Source: CALMZN01 sp964540095 | Lineage (GTDB): Bacteria; Patescibacteriota; Patescibacteriia; UBA1558; GWA2-36-10 | Direction of reading: 5' to 3' | DNA length: 64,000 nucleotides | NCBI GenBank assembly: GCA_964540095.1 | Contig: CAZILH010000001.1 | Location: 1 to 64,000, forward strand | Shown: one piece after another, positions 21,587 through 29,877 of the stretch | Numbering within the stretch: the stretch's first letter is position 1 | How the letters are laid out: each line of letters opens with the position of its first letter | Translations under genes and position numbers: made by a program | Notes under the pieces: model-generated | Told to the model about the DNA's origin: nothing | The model's database searches: none | The model's input: only the letters and a program-made list of their open reading frames with translations

Positions 21587-24091
21587 TTATTTTTTCTTTT
21601 TTAGCTTAGTAGTCAACACATAAAAAATACTTATTACTAAAAATCCCAGCAAGACAAATTTTAATATTTTTTTGGCTTGTGAGGATCCCTGATTGGCTTC
21701 CACCGTACTAGTGCTATTAGTGCTTGTTGAAATTTTTTCGCCCAAAACTTTTTGCTCCATTTGTAAATCACTTTTATCAAAAACATCCAGACGCACTACT
21801 TTTTCATCAAACTGCAATAAGCCACTAGCAATCACTTCAGTGCCTTTGTCTAGCTTTAAATCCTTGGTGTCAAACTTAAGACTCAGGCGCAAATTATATT
21901 CTTGATCAACATCATCAGCTAAATAAATATTTTTGCCATTTTTTTTGACCACTACTCCGCGCGCAATCACTAATTGCCCGTTATGTTCTTCATTGAGATC
22001 TGTGCTGTCTATAATCTCTGGCTTAACTATTTCCTGGTCACCTTCTAAAATACTTATTTCCTGATCACTGGCAATTTTTACTCTGGGCCAGGGATCAACT
22101 CTGGTAATTTTGCCAGATAAATAAATTGCGTCGCCTCTTTTATACTTGGCAAAATCTAAAGCACCGTAGACCTCAACTAAACGATTTTCATAATCTAACA
22201 AATATAATATTTTATTATTCTGGCCCCAAACCGTGGCTGTAATATTTCTATTTTCTCCTTTTTTATATTCCAAGTTTTCACTAGCCGCCTGGAGAGTGTT
22301 CGCAATGTTTGCTTGCTCCGGACTTGGGCTTTCACTAACAAACCATTCGTTATTGGCTAAGTCCCAAGCATAGGACTGACCCTCGGGGATTTTTTCATAT
22401 TTTACTTCTTGCCAAACTTCATTCAATGGTGTAAGTAGGCGTACGCTGTCTATGGTGTTGTTCAAAGTAATTTGACTGGTATTTCTATCAATCACCAAAA
22501 AACTGCCAGCTGAAATAATCGTGCTAGTGGCAAAAACATACGACTTACTGCCACCCTCCTCATCGTCTAATTGCCAGCCAAGTAAATCAATGTTTTTGGC
22601 GCTGACGTTGTATAGTTCTATCCACTCACCATCATCATTGCCAACTGGATTGGGCAACAATTCGGTGATTAACAAATCTTCTGTTCTAAAATCTATGGAC
22701 TTAACATCGGCTAACTTCAAGTCAACTGCTTTATTTTCCACAACAATATTTTTGGTGACTTCATTGCTTAGTCCAGTAGAATCAGTGACTTTTAATTTAA
22801 CCAAATAATTACCCGCTTTTTCGTAGACGTGATTTTCTTTGGCCTCATCGCCATTTTGATTATCGCCAAAATCCCAAAAATACTTTAACTCCCCTTCTTC
22901 AGGATCGGTGGATTCAGCACCTGAAAAAATTATTTTTGTATTAGCAAAAAATTTATCACCTTCGATTTTTAGCACAGCTTGCGGCGCTTGATTCTCTGGC
23001 AAGACATTGGCCTGGCCAGGTGTAGGACTTGGCGTCCAAGCCAATGACCCATTTATCAAGGCCCAGCTCTTGCCCTCTGGCGCCGAAGCATCATAAACAG
23101 CGCTATCTAATATATTGTTGTCTGGCGAATAAACTTTCACACTATCACCGCCAGTGTTATTCAAAGATATTTTTGTTTGATTTTTGTAGAGTACCAAATA
23201 CGAGTTGCCAGCCAAAAGCAAACCCTGCCCAATAGTATATTGTCCGGCCGAATTGTCCTGCACCTTGAAGCCAGACAGATCAACTGTGTTTTGTCCTTGA
23301 TTAAATAATTCTATCCATTCAGCGTCGTCACTGCCCACTGGATTGGGCAACAACTCTGATATTTTTATTTGTGACCAATAATTAGTCGGCACTCTGGTGC
23401 CACTACTAACCGGCGCTTCGGGAGCTGGCGTCTCCGGCTCCTCATCAGCCGGTGGATCGTCACCATCGCCACCATCATCTGGCGGTAAAGGTGGTAGGTC
23501 TGTGCCTTGACTTTTCACTGCGCCCGGAGTGCCACCCAAGACAAAGCTCTCTTGCCAGTTACTCACTGCACTTTCTTGCGTCAAATTTATTTTTTCTAGT
23601 GTTTTGCCATTGCCACTTGCGCCCCAAGTAGAATCATAAATAGCGCTGATACTTTGAGTTTGACCGCCATCAAAACTCAAAGCAATGGTACTGCTAGAAT
23701 TACCCAAGCTCATGACTGTGTCAAAAACCGCTAAGGCAAATCCCGGATGCTCAGTCAAAAAATTCTGCGCATCAGAGGCAATGATAAAATATTCGCTCAC
23801 GGCAATAGTACTGGTGCCATTGACCAAATTCAAAATATGATTTGAGCCATCAAAAAAACGCCAAGTATCAGCACCCGACCCAGTTAAAACTTCTACGGCT
23901 TCTGAGCCACCATTGTAGACCTCAATCCACTCACGACCACTATCTGATCCATCCAAATCGTACATGATTTCAGAAATCACCAAGTCGCTACTCCCTGCTT
24001 GAATGGTCTGCGGACAAAGCAAAACAAATATTAAAATAACAAGCGCCCAAAGGGCGACCGCCCTTTGGGCGGAAATCGCTTTTCTTTTCAT
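21587..24091 (-). CDS. Large exported lamin-tail/PKD domain protein
   Basis: An 834-aa surface protein with an N-terminal signal peptide (cleavage near 32). It has three lamin-tail domains: about 35-195 (LVISEIMYDLDGSDSGREWIEV), 240-365 (IKISELLPNPVGSDDAEWIELF) and 475-600 (LLITELLPNPVGNDDGEWIELY). A PKD domain lies at about 368-455 (STDPEEGELKYFWDFGDNQ), an OB-fold-like segment at about 615-780, and a C-terminal membrane helix with a KLKKKK tail. A Pro/Asp-rich linker separates the first two domains. Such proteins are common on CPR cells; adhesion or nucleic-acid binding is inferred only. A GC-rich palindrome lies inside the signal-peptide codons. Confidence 0.85.
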   Translation of the reverse strand: MKRKAISAQRAVALWALVILIFVLLCPQTIQAGSSDLVISEIMYDLDGSDSGREWIEVYNGGSEAVEVLTGSGADTWRFFDGSNHILNLVNGTSTIAVSEYFIIASDAQNFLTEHPGFALAVFDTVMSLGNSSSTIALSFDGGQTQSISAIYDSTWGASGNGKTLEKINLTQESAVSNWQESFVLGGTPGAVKSQGTDLPPLPPDDGGDGDDPPADEEPETPAPEAPVSSGTRVPTNYWSQIKISELLPNPVGSDDAEWIELFNQGQNTVDLSGFKVQDNSAGQYTIGQGLLLAGNSYLVLYKNQTKISLNNTGGDSVKVYSPDNNILDSAVYDASAPEGKSWALINGSLAWTPSPTPGQANVLPENQAPQAVLKIEGDKFFANTKIIFSGAESTDPEEGELKYFWDFGDNQNGDEAKENHVYEKAGNYLVKLKVTDSTGLSNEVTKNIVVENKAVDLKLADVKSIDFRTEDLLITELLPNPVGNDDGEWIELYNVSAKNIDLLGWQLDDEEGGSKSYVFATSTIISAGSFLVIDRNTSQITLNNTIDSVRLLTPLNEVWQEVKYEKIPEGQSYAWDLANNEWFVSESPSPEQANIANTLQAASENLEYKKGENRNITATVWGQNNKILYLLDYENRLVEVYGALDFAKYKRGDAIYLSGKITRVDPWPRVKIASDQEISILEGDQEIVKPEIIDSTDLNEEHNGQLVIARGVVVKKNGKNIYLADDVDQEYNLRLSLKFDTKDLKLDKGTEVIASGLLQFDEKVVRLDVFDKSDLQMEQKVLGEKISTSTNSTSTVEANQGSSQAKKILKFVLLGFLVISIFYVLTTKLKKKK
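24044..24071. repeat. Perfect GC-rich palindrome inside the lamin-tail signal peptide
   Basis: Arms CGCCCAAAGGGCG (24044-24056) and CGCCCTTTGGGCG (24059-24071) separated by AC. The 14-mer GCCCAAAGGGCGAC also occurs at 430-443 upstream of the 16S gene. Confidence 0.7.
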
Positions 24092-24133
24092 ATTTAATTG
24101 TTAATTGTAATTATTGACTAAAAAAATTTATTT

Positions 24134-24649
24134 TTATCTAAAATAATTGTTAATTAATTCTTCTGTTTCTGTGCACTTTATAAATTCCGCATACCCCGGA
24201 TCTTCTGGTTCTAGCATCCGCCCAGTACTACAAGCATCGGCCCATAATAAATAATCTTTATAAGCGTGCTTTGGCCCAATAATACCGGCATTACAAAAAG
24301 CTTCTGGTTGAACTGTTAAAAAACTCAAAAATTTTTCATTGCTCCAATGATAATAATTTGGAGTAATAATGGTCTTAATTCCCCCGGGCAAATCCAAACC
24401 CTTCATACTGCCACTCTCAGTGAGTTTTAAAAATTCATTAAACTCTTCATTGGGACAAGTCTTATCAAAAGATCTTTCTACTGGATTAGTTATTTCTTGA
24501 TAGAGACTAAAATTTTCTATTTGTTTAATTATTGGGTTATTTTTTTTATTTGCTATAAAAAAATATAAGCCAACTAAAAACAATGGAATTAAAAATAAAA
24601 TAATTAATAAATGCTTTTTATTTAATAAAAACATATTAAAAATCACCAC
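24134..24649 (-). CDS. Membrane-anchored hypothetical protein
   Basis: Up to 171 aa, with one N-terminal membrane helix (LLIILFLIPLFLVGLYFFI) and an extracytoplasmic domain with Cys residues in CPNEE, FCNAG, DACS and KCTE that may pair. The start is uncertain: a GTG at 24649 overlaps the preceding stop, and an ATG at 24634 is also possible. Second gene of a two-gene operon with 24643-25656. Composition is native AT-rich. No family recognised. Confidence 0.65.
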   Translation of the reverse strand: MVIFNMFLLNKKHLLIILFLIPLFLVGLYFFIANKKNNPIIKQIENFSLYQEITNPVERSFDKTCPNEEFNEFLKLTESGSMKGLDLPGGIKTIITPNYYHWSNEKFLSFLTVQPEAFCNAGIIGPKHAYKDYLLWADACSTGRMLEPEDPGYAEFIKCTETEELINNYFR

Positions 24650-25656
24650 ATATCAATTAAACTCCAATTAGCATATTTGTCCTCTCTTGTCCACGGCCAA
24701 TAAACTCGCTTCGTGGAAATGTCCACTAAATGAAGTCCGCCAGCACCAGAAAAAATATAATATTTGTCATTGTTTGACCAAAAACCATCTATAAACATGC
24801 CCTCATTGTTTGTAAATAATAAATAATCTTTATCACTATCTATATCCCATAAAATAAACCGACAAAAATCAGTATTGTCACATTTCTGCTTAATAGCAAA
24901 ATGACCATTGCTAGAAAGATGAAAGCCCAAATTATCTTCTGTCTTCTTGTCTTCTATTGCTCCAGAGGCCAAATCTAGTTTGCGTAAAAATGTATCTACT
25001 TCGTATAAAATTTTATTACCCTGTTTGGCAACCGTAAAGTACGGCCATAAATTATCCACCAATTTATATTGAGTATTGCCATCATTCGTGACATATATAA
25101 AATCTTGCTGACCCTCCATGCCGCCCCGAACTAGGCCCATGATGTGAAAATCTACTTTGCCAAAGTCATCAATACTCCCTACAATTTGATCATCTTTTTT
25201 GGCAAATGTTATTTGTTTTTTTTCGCTAGTATTATTAGTCAAATCAAAAACCCAATAATACCTCCCTTCTTCTTTTCCTGTAAACAAAACCGTAAAGCGA
25301 CCATTATTAGAAATGGAAAAGACCGGGTCGCCATCCTCTGGTGATAGCTTGTAAATTTCATTCTCACTGCGATTTAAGAGATTCCTAGCCAACAATGATC
25401 CATTTTTAATAAAATATAACAAATGTCTATCGGCATCCAACTCCACATCTGTTCGTTGATTAATGCTAACTTGATCAATTGTTTGACATTTATTATAAAC
25501 GCATTGTTCCACCACAAAACCAACGGGGGTACTCCACAATCTGTAGTGTGGTTTCATAAATATTAGTTTTGTTCTGTCTTCAACTTTTTTTAAAAAAATA
25601 AAAGACCCACCAACTAAAATCAAACTTATTATCAAAATTATTATTTTTCTTTTCAT
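24643..25656 (-). CDS. Membrane-anchored beta-propeller-like protein
   Basis: A 337-aa protein with an N-terminal membrane helix (IIILIISLILVGGSFIFL). The remaining roughly 310 residues show repeated strand-turn patterns of a propeller (VFSISNNGRFTVLF, YWVFDLTNN, FHLSSNGHFAI, RFILWDIDSD, YYIFSGAGGLHLVDI). No enzymatic motif is visible. The stop overlaps the next gene, suggesting they act together. AT-rich native gene; function unknown. Confidence 0.7.
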   Translation of the reverse strand: MKRKIIILIISLILVGGSFIFLKKVEDRTKLIFMKPHYRLWSTPVGFVVEQCVYNKCQTIDQVSINQRTDVELDADRHLLYFIKNGSLLARNLLNRSENEIYKLSPEDGDPVFSISNNGRFTVLFTGKEEGRYYWVFDLTNNTSEKKQITFAKKDDQIVGSIDDFGKVDFHIMGLVRGGMEGQQDFIYVTNDGNTQYKLVDNLWPYFTVAKQGNKILYEVDTFLRKLDLASGAIEDKKTEDNLGFHLSSNGHFAIKQKCDNTDFCRFILWDIDSDKDYLLFTNNEGMFIDGFWSNNDKYYIFSGAGGLHLVDISTKRVYWPWTREDKYANWSLIDMW

Positions 25657-25694
25657 ATTTATAATTATAATATTATTGTAACATAAAATTAGTG

Positions 25695-25724
25695 CCGGAC
25701 GGAGAGTGGGGACTCTCCGTCCGG
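25695..25724 (-). terminator. Terminator of gene 25736
   Basis: Perfect 12-bp stem CCGGACGGAGAG/CTCTCCGTCCGG with a 6-nt loop, followed on the minus strand by CACTAATTTTATG. Confidence 0.8.
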
Positions 25725-25735
25725 ACTTTCACGCA

Positions 25736-26359
25736 TCACCCACCAATCACGTAGTAGCAGGTGTAAAGTGACACCTGGGACTCGAAGGTGGAAAAAGAAA
25801 CGAAGCGTTCACGAACATAGTTCGTGGCAACCCAGTTGCTTTCGATGATGTTCATGCCAGCCGAACCAGTCGCCGTCACAATGAATGTGTGTGGTGTGAC
25901 GCCCTTGGACGTTTTCCAGTTGGTTTGCACGATGCAACCAGGAAAAACCGTCCTGATGTTGCCTAGGGGCCTCAGATAGGGACTGCTGGCGAAATACCAG
26001 CCACTGGCATTCGGGAGTGTGCTGGGCAAGTTCACCACATTCCGCGAGGCAGCCAAGACAACGGCACGAGCCCAATCCTTGCAGTTCAGGCCAACGTAAC
26101 GCCCGTTGTCCACCCACGCCCTCTCAATGATCGCCTGATTCCGCGTAGCCTGACTCAAGCCACGCCACCACGCCTTGTCGGCGGCAGTCGGAATCGCCTT
26201 ATCCACCTGCCCACTGGGAACATCCGGGTTCTCTCCGCCCGGCTGAACACTCGTGGTCGGAGCCGTGACCATCGGCTCCTCCCCATCACAGCCCGCCATC
26301 CAGGACAGCAGGCCCAGGGCCAGCAGTACGCTGACCAGCAAACTCACTCTGCTCTTCAT
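25736..26359 (-). CDS. Lipoprotein with CHAP/NlpC-P60-like cysteine hydrolase domain (accessory unit)
   Basis: A 207-aa protein. The signal peptide ends in lipobox WMAGC (Cys24), followed by a disordered Pro/Thr-rich linker to about residue 60. The C-terminal domain has a Cys-His-polar arrangement: Cys93 in GLNCKDW, His157 in TPHTFIV, and Glu173/Asn175 in IIESNW, the pattern of papain-like amidases of the CHAP/NlpC-P60 type that cut peptidoglycan or amide bonds. Overall similarity is weak, so the assignment is tentative. GGAGG precedes the ATG in a leader nearly identical to that of gene 4956. GC-rich; no clear -35/-10 was found in 26360-26460. Confidence 0.6.
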   Translation of the reverse strand: MKSRVSLLVSVLLALGLLSWMAGCDGEEPMVTAPTTSVQPGGENPDVPSGQVDKAIPTAADKAWWRGLSQATRNQAIIERAWVDNGRYVGLNCKDWARAVVLAASRNVVNLPSTLPNASGWYFASSPYLRPLGNIRTVFPGCIVQTNWKTSKGVTPHTFIVTATGSAGMNIIESNWVATNYVRERFVSFSTFESQVSLYTCYYVIGG

Positions 26360-26595
26360 GACAAGTCCTCCAATGAAAAAGACCTAGGAACAAACACGCG
26401 TCTGACTCTTGAGGGTAGTGGCAAAAATAAACCTCCTTTGTTGTAAAGAACAAGTGCTCGCTCTTTTACCCTCACAAAAAATTGAGCCAGCTAAAAACTT
26501 TCGCTTTTCTTAGCTTGGACAAGGCCCGAAAGATACAGGCAAACTTTTTAGGCCTTGCTCCAAGATAAAAAAATATCTTAAAAAATTATGATAAA
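26360..26595. other. Intergenic region with paired hairpins after ssb
   Basis: Two foldable segments are seen: CTTGG..AAGGCC/GGCCTT..CCAAG (about 26514-26565) and GCTAA/TTAGC (about 26491-26515). On the minus strand they follow the ssb stop and may form its terminator, though no long T-run follows the first stem directly. The right part is the leader of gene 25736. Confidence 0.4.
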
Positions 26596-27009
26596 TTAAT
26601 TATCTTCTTCAATTTGAATTTCCTCGATATCAATTTCTTCTTCCTTGGCGTTTTCGTCGCCTTTGGATTCCTTCTTTTGACTGCCACCGAGCATGATCAG
26701 ATCAGAAGCCACAATCTCGGTCATATATTTTTTGACCTTATTCTTGTCTTCCCAAGATCTGTTCTGCAGACGGCCTTCGATGAAAACTTTGGAGCCCTTT
26801 TTCAAATAGGCGGTGATTATTTCGGCCAAATGTCCCCAAGCCACTACGCGGTGAAACTCGGCTCGATTCTTTTTTTCCTTGGTTTTGGCATCGCGCCACA
26901 CATAATTGGTGGCCAAGGTCATGGTGGCTACCGCTTGCCCGCTGGGCAAATTCTTGCTGATCGGATCTTTGGTAATGTTGCCGATCATACTAACCTTGTT
27001 TAGGTCCAT
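26596..27009 (-). CDS. ssb: Single-stranded DNA-binding protein
   Basis: A 137-aa SSB. The OB fold is at 1-110 (MDLNKVSMIGNITKDPISKNLPSGQ, FHRVVAWGHLAEIITAYLKKGSKVFIEGRLQNRSW), followed by a short Lys/Glu linker and an acidic tail (EEEIDIEEIQIEEDN) that lacks the classic DDDIPF end used to recruit partners in many bacteria. It coats single-stranded DNA in replication and repair. Monocistronic. Confidence 0.93.
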   Translation of the reverse strand: MDLNKVSMIGNITKDPISKNLPSGQAVATMTLATNYVWRDAKTKEKKNRAEFHRVVAWGHLAEIITAYLKKGSKVFIEGRLQNRSWEDKNKVKKYMTEIVASDLIMLGGSQKKESKGDENAKEEEIDIEEIQIEEDN

Positions 27010-27071
27010 ATCGCTTTTCCTTTCTTTGCCTGCCGTTTTCCGACAGAATAATTATTAAAGTCAAACCAAAA

Positions 27072-27102
27072 ACCCCTATTTAACCCATGCCAAAATAGGG
27101 GT
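27072..27102 (-). terminator. Minus-strand terminator upstream of ssb
   Basis: ACCCCTATTT/AAATAGGGGT stem followed on the minus strand by TTTTTGGTTTG. What transcript it ends is unclear; no convincing minus gene lies between it and rnhB. Confidence 0.55.
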
Positions 27103-27109
27103 AAGTGGA

Positions 27110-27138
27110 TTGACAAAAATGATTATTTATTTTAGAAT
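27110..27138 (+). promoter_or_regulatory. Promoter of a short plus-strand transcript
   Basis: TTGACA (27110-27115), 17-nt spacer, TAGAAT (27133-27138). Confidence 0.65.
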
Positions 27139-27144
27139 CTAAAT

Positions 27145-27232
27145 TGAGGTTAACCATTCCTTCAGGGGATATGGCAATCTCAAAATCGCTTTTCTTAACA
27201 AAGTCCCGCCCATAAAGCGGGGTTTTGTTTTT
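27145..27232 (+). ncRNA. Candidate small RNA or 13-codon mini-gene
   Basis: An approximately 90-nt transcript between the promoter at 27110 and a CCCGC/GCGGG terminator (27205-27221) with TTTTGTTTTTT. Inside, AGGGGAT precedes ATG 27171, opening a 13-codon reading frame (MAISKSLFLTKSRP) whose last codons enter the terminator stem. Either a small RNA or a leader-type peptide is possible. The rest of 27233-27346 is AT-rich with nothing recognisable. Confidence 0.4.
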
Positions 27233-27353
27233 TATATAAAATAAATAATCGTAAAAAATGTTATTAATCCAGGTGGATTTAGCAGAAAAATTTGTTTTAT
27301 TGTTAAAAATATAAAACATATCTTGGCTTTTCTTATAGCCGTCTATAAAAACA

Positions 27354-27376
27354 ATGACGGCTTACTCTGCCGTCAT
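27354..27376 (-). terminator. Terminator of rnhB
   Basis: Minus strand ATGACGGC/GCCGTCAT stem with a 7-nt loop, then TGTTTTTATAG. Confidence 0.8.
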
Positions 27377-27408
27377 CTTAGCACTCGATATTTTGTTGTC
27401 AAGACCTA

Positions 27409-28005
27409 TTATAAATATTTTCCCAAAAAACTGCGCCGATGCAGTGGGCATAAGCCGTGTTCTTTTATTAGGCGCAAATGCTCTTTGGTGCCATAGCCCT
27501 TATGTTGATCAAAATTATAGGCTGGAAATTCTTTGTGCCAATCAGTCATTAGTTGGTCACGAAACACTTTGGCAATAATTGAGGCGGCGGCAATTTCTTC
27601 ATGCACACTTTCGCCGTGTTGGAAAAATTCAAGTTTAGTGTCTGGCCAATATTTTTTGGCTGCGCCCACATAGTCAGCTACAATATTTATTTCTCCATGA
27701 TTGATGTTGATAATTTTTTTTAATAAATCATTAAGCGCTTCTTGCATGACCAAAATATTAACCATTTGAATACCGCGCTGATCAATGATCTGACTATCAA
27801 TTATTTTAATACTAAACAAAAAATTTTCCACTATCAACTCACTTAAAGCTTCTCTTTTTTTCTGAGACAACAATTTGGAATCCCGAACTTGCTTTAAAAT
27901 ATTTTTTTGCTCTTCCGAACCCATAGAAAAAACTGCCGCCCCGACAATCGGCCCAGCTACCGGTCCCCTACCCACTTCGTCAATGCCAATTTTGTATTTA
28001 GCCAT
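27409..28005 (-). CDS. rnhB: Ribonuclease HII
   Basis: A 198-aa enzyme that cleaves RNA in RNA-DNA hybrids and removes misincorporated ribonucleotides. The N-terminal GIDEVGRGPVAGPIVGAAV carries catalytic Asp9-Glu10; RDSKLLSQKKRE, IVADYVGAA and HEEIAAASIIAKVFRD follow, and the Y-GYGTKEH segment is typical. Full length for the family. Its start faces the accessory gene at 28095 on the other strand. Confidence 0.93.
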   Translation of the reverse strand: MAKYKIGIDEVGRGPVAGPIVGAAVFSMGSEEQKNILKQVRDSKLLSQKKREALSELIVENFLFSIKIIDSQIIDQRGIQMVNILVMQEALNDLLKKIININHGEINIVADYVGAAKKYWPDTKLEFFQHGESVHEEIAAASIIAKVFRDQLMTDWHKEFPAYNFDQHKGYGTKEHLRLIKEHGLCPLHRRSFLGKYL

Positions 28006-28024
28006 ATTTATATATTATACTTTT

Positions 28025-28054
28025 TTGACATAAAAAAGAAATGCCAGCTATACT
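28025..28054 (+). promoter_or_regulatory. Promoter of gene 28095
   Basis: TTGACA (28025-28030), 18-nt spacer, TATACT (28049-28054). Confidence 0.65.
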
Positions 28055-28094
28055 TCTTGTGATGCACCAGAACCTAACAAATAGGGAGGTGGTC

Positions 28095-28598
28095 ATGGGA
28101 CAACAACTCAAAGCCAAAATGGTGGTTTTTGAAAAACCGCAAATCGACGGTTTCGATTCAGAATGTTGGCTTGAGGGCATTTCAGTACTTACTCTTCCTC
28201 TCTTCTATTTTCTGGAACACGGGTGTGTCTTACCACAAGAAACCCAGCAAAACGATTGCTCCTACATACACCCCTACTTCCAGATCCGAGAGACAAGAAT
28301 AGAAGAGAACTGCCCCGTTGATGAGGCAATGGAGGCAGAAGGCGAAGAGTTGGACATGTCTCTAGCTGACCGAGATGTTGATTGGAAAGAACATGATGCT
28401 TTGGAAAGGCAATTTGATCTTGAAAATGAAGCTGGAACAGATGGCTTTGTAATTATCACTTTGCCAAAATCAATCCTTTCCCTGACACCTTGGGATGCCC
28501 CCTGTGAAAACGAGGAAGAAATGCTGTGGGGCTTTGACCTCACTGCCAGCGACATCCCTCGCACACCCATAACCTGCCAATACAGCAGGTACTCCTAA
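28095..28598 (+). CDS. Acidic hypothetical cytosolic protein (accessory unit)
   Basis: A 167-aa strongly acidic protein (long Glu/Asp-rich middle, EAMEAEGEELDMSLADRDVDW) with six Cys and no signal or membrane segment. GGGAGG lies 5-6 nt before ATG 28095; the longer in-frame start at 28041 falls inside the promoter and is rejected. Own promoter and terminator. No family recognised. Confidence 0.65.
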   Translation: MGQQLKAKMVVFEKPQIDGFDSECWLEGISVLTLPLFYFLEHGCVLPQETQQNDCSYIHPYFQIRETRIEENCPVDEAMEAEGEELDMSLADRDVDWKEHDALERQFDLENEAGTDGFVIITLPKSILSLTPWDAPCENEEEMLWGFDLTASDIPRTPITCQYSRYS

Positions 28599-28599
28599 A

Positions 28600-28637
28600 A
28601 CACCCCGCGGACAATTCTGCGGGGTGTTCACTTTTTT
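28600..28637 (+). terminator. Terminator of gene 28095
   Basis: ACACCCCGC/GCGGGGTGT stem followed by TCACTTTTTTATT. It lies between converging genes and may also act on gdhA. Confidence 0.8.
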
Positions 28638-28644
28638 ATTAATT

Positions 28645-29868
28645 TTACTTGCTCATGGCTTCAGCTATCCGCTCAATAGCCAATACAAAAGCCGCTGTTC
28701 GATAATCTATTTTTTTCTCCTTGGCTATGTCAAAAACTTTTTGCCAAGCATTAATCATTTTGTCTTTGAGCTTGGTATTTACTTCTTCCTCACTCCAATA
28801 TTGGTCAGCTTTGTTTTGCAACCACTCAAAATAAGAAACAGTCACGCCACCGGCATTAGCCAAAACATCAGGTATTAGCTCCACCCCTTTAGCAAACAAT
28901 ATTTCGTCGGCCTCGGGCGTAGTTGGGCCATTGCCCATTTCCAAAATCACCTTGGCCTTGATGCTTGGCGCATTGTCGGCTGTAATTTGATTTTCCAAAG
29001 CTGCTGGTACCAAAACATCAAGCTCTAAGGCAAAAAATTCTTCCAAAGAAATTTCTTTGGTGTTGGGCAAATCGTTCAATGATTGTTTATTTTTTTTGCG
29101 CTCCAAAATCTCTGGGATATTGAGCCCGCTTTCGCTGTAAATAACATTTTTAGAATCAGCCACAGCCACCACCTTGTAGCCCTGCTCAAATAGCGCCTTG
29201 GCTATACCACCACCCACATTACCAAGACCCTGTATGGCTACTGACATTTTTTGTTCTTCCCAAGATCTTTTATTGACTAAATCATTCAAGACTATCATCC
29301 CGCCACTAGCCGTGGCCTGATCTCTGCCCTTAGAACCACCCATATCCAGTGGCTTACCAGTGACCACTCCCAGTTGTTTTTCACCAACTAATTTTGAATA
29401 TTCGTCAGCCATCCAAGCCATTGTTTGAGGGTTGGTGTAAACATCTGGCGCTGGGATGTCTTTGTCTGGCCCAATCACATCCTGAAAAGCCCGAACCCAA
29501 GCGCGAGAAATTTTTTCCAATTCATTGACGCTCAATGACTTGGTGTCTATCACTACTCCGCCCTTGGCTCCGCCCATAGGTATATCAACTACGGCTGTTT
29601 TGATGCTCATCCAAAAAGCCAAGGCCTTGACCTCATTGATATCGACTTGCGAATGAAAACGAATACCTCCTTTGTATGGACCACGAGCGTTGTTGTACTG
29701 CACACGATAACCCTCATATATTTCCAAAGTGTTGTCGTCTTTTTTTATGGCCAAATTAGCCGTGATTATTTTATCGGGCACGCTTAGTTTTTTCAATATT
29801 TCCGGACTCAATTTAATTATAGCAGCTGCTTTTGTCAGCTGTTGTAAAGCATTATCAAATGGATTCAT
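28645..29868 (-). CDS. gdhA: Glutamate dehydrogenase
   Basis: A 407-aa Glu/Leu dehydrogenase interconverting glutamate and 2-oxoglutarate plus ammonia. The substrate-binding GPYKGGIRFH and the catalytic Lys in PMGGAKGGV are present. PAPDVYTN, TGKPLDMGGSKGR, the NAD(P)-binding GLGNVGGG and NAGGVTVSYFEW follow in order. A complete enzyme, unusual beside otherwise minimal metabolism; it could link amino acids to NAD(P)H supply. Last gene of the csoR-trxA-trxB-gdhA operon, 9 nt after trxB. Confidence 0.95.
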   Translation of the reverse strand: MNPFDNALQQLTKAAAIIKLSPEILKKLSVPDKIITANLAIKKDDNTLEIYEGYRVQYNNARGPYKGGIRFHSQVDINEVKALAFWMSIKTAVVDIPMGGAKGGVVIDTKSLSVNELEKISRAWVRAFQDVIGPDKDIPAPDVYTNPQTMAWMADEYSKLVGEKQLGVVTGKPLDMGGSKGRDQATASGGMIVLNDLVNKRSWEEQKMSVAIQGLGNVGGGIAKALFEQGYKVVAVADSKNVIYSESGLNIPEILERKKNKQSLNDLPNTKEISLEEFFALELDVLVPAALENQITADNAPSIKAKVILEMGNGPTTPEADEILFAKGVELIPDVLANAGGVTVSYFEWLQNKADQYWSEEEVNTKLKDKMINAWQKVFDIAKEKKIDYRTAAFVLAIERIAEAMSK

Positions 29869-29877
29869 TTTTTTGGT

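Noticed and set aside
27080..27319. 79-codon minus ORF between ssb and rnhB
   Set aside because: Its end lies in a terminator loop, it has no ribosome-binding site, and it runs antisense to a promoter-terminator unit; composition looks like random AT-rich sequence.
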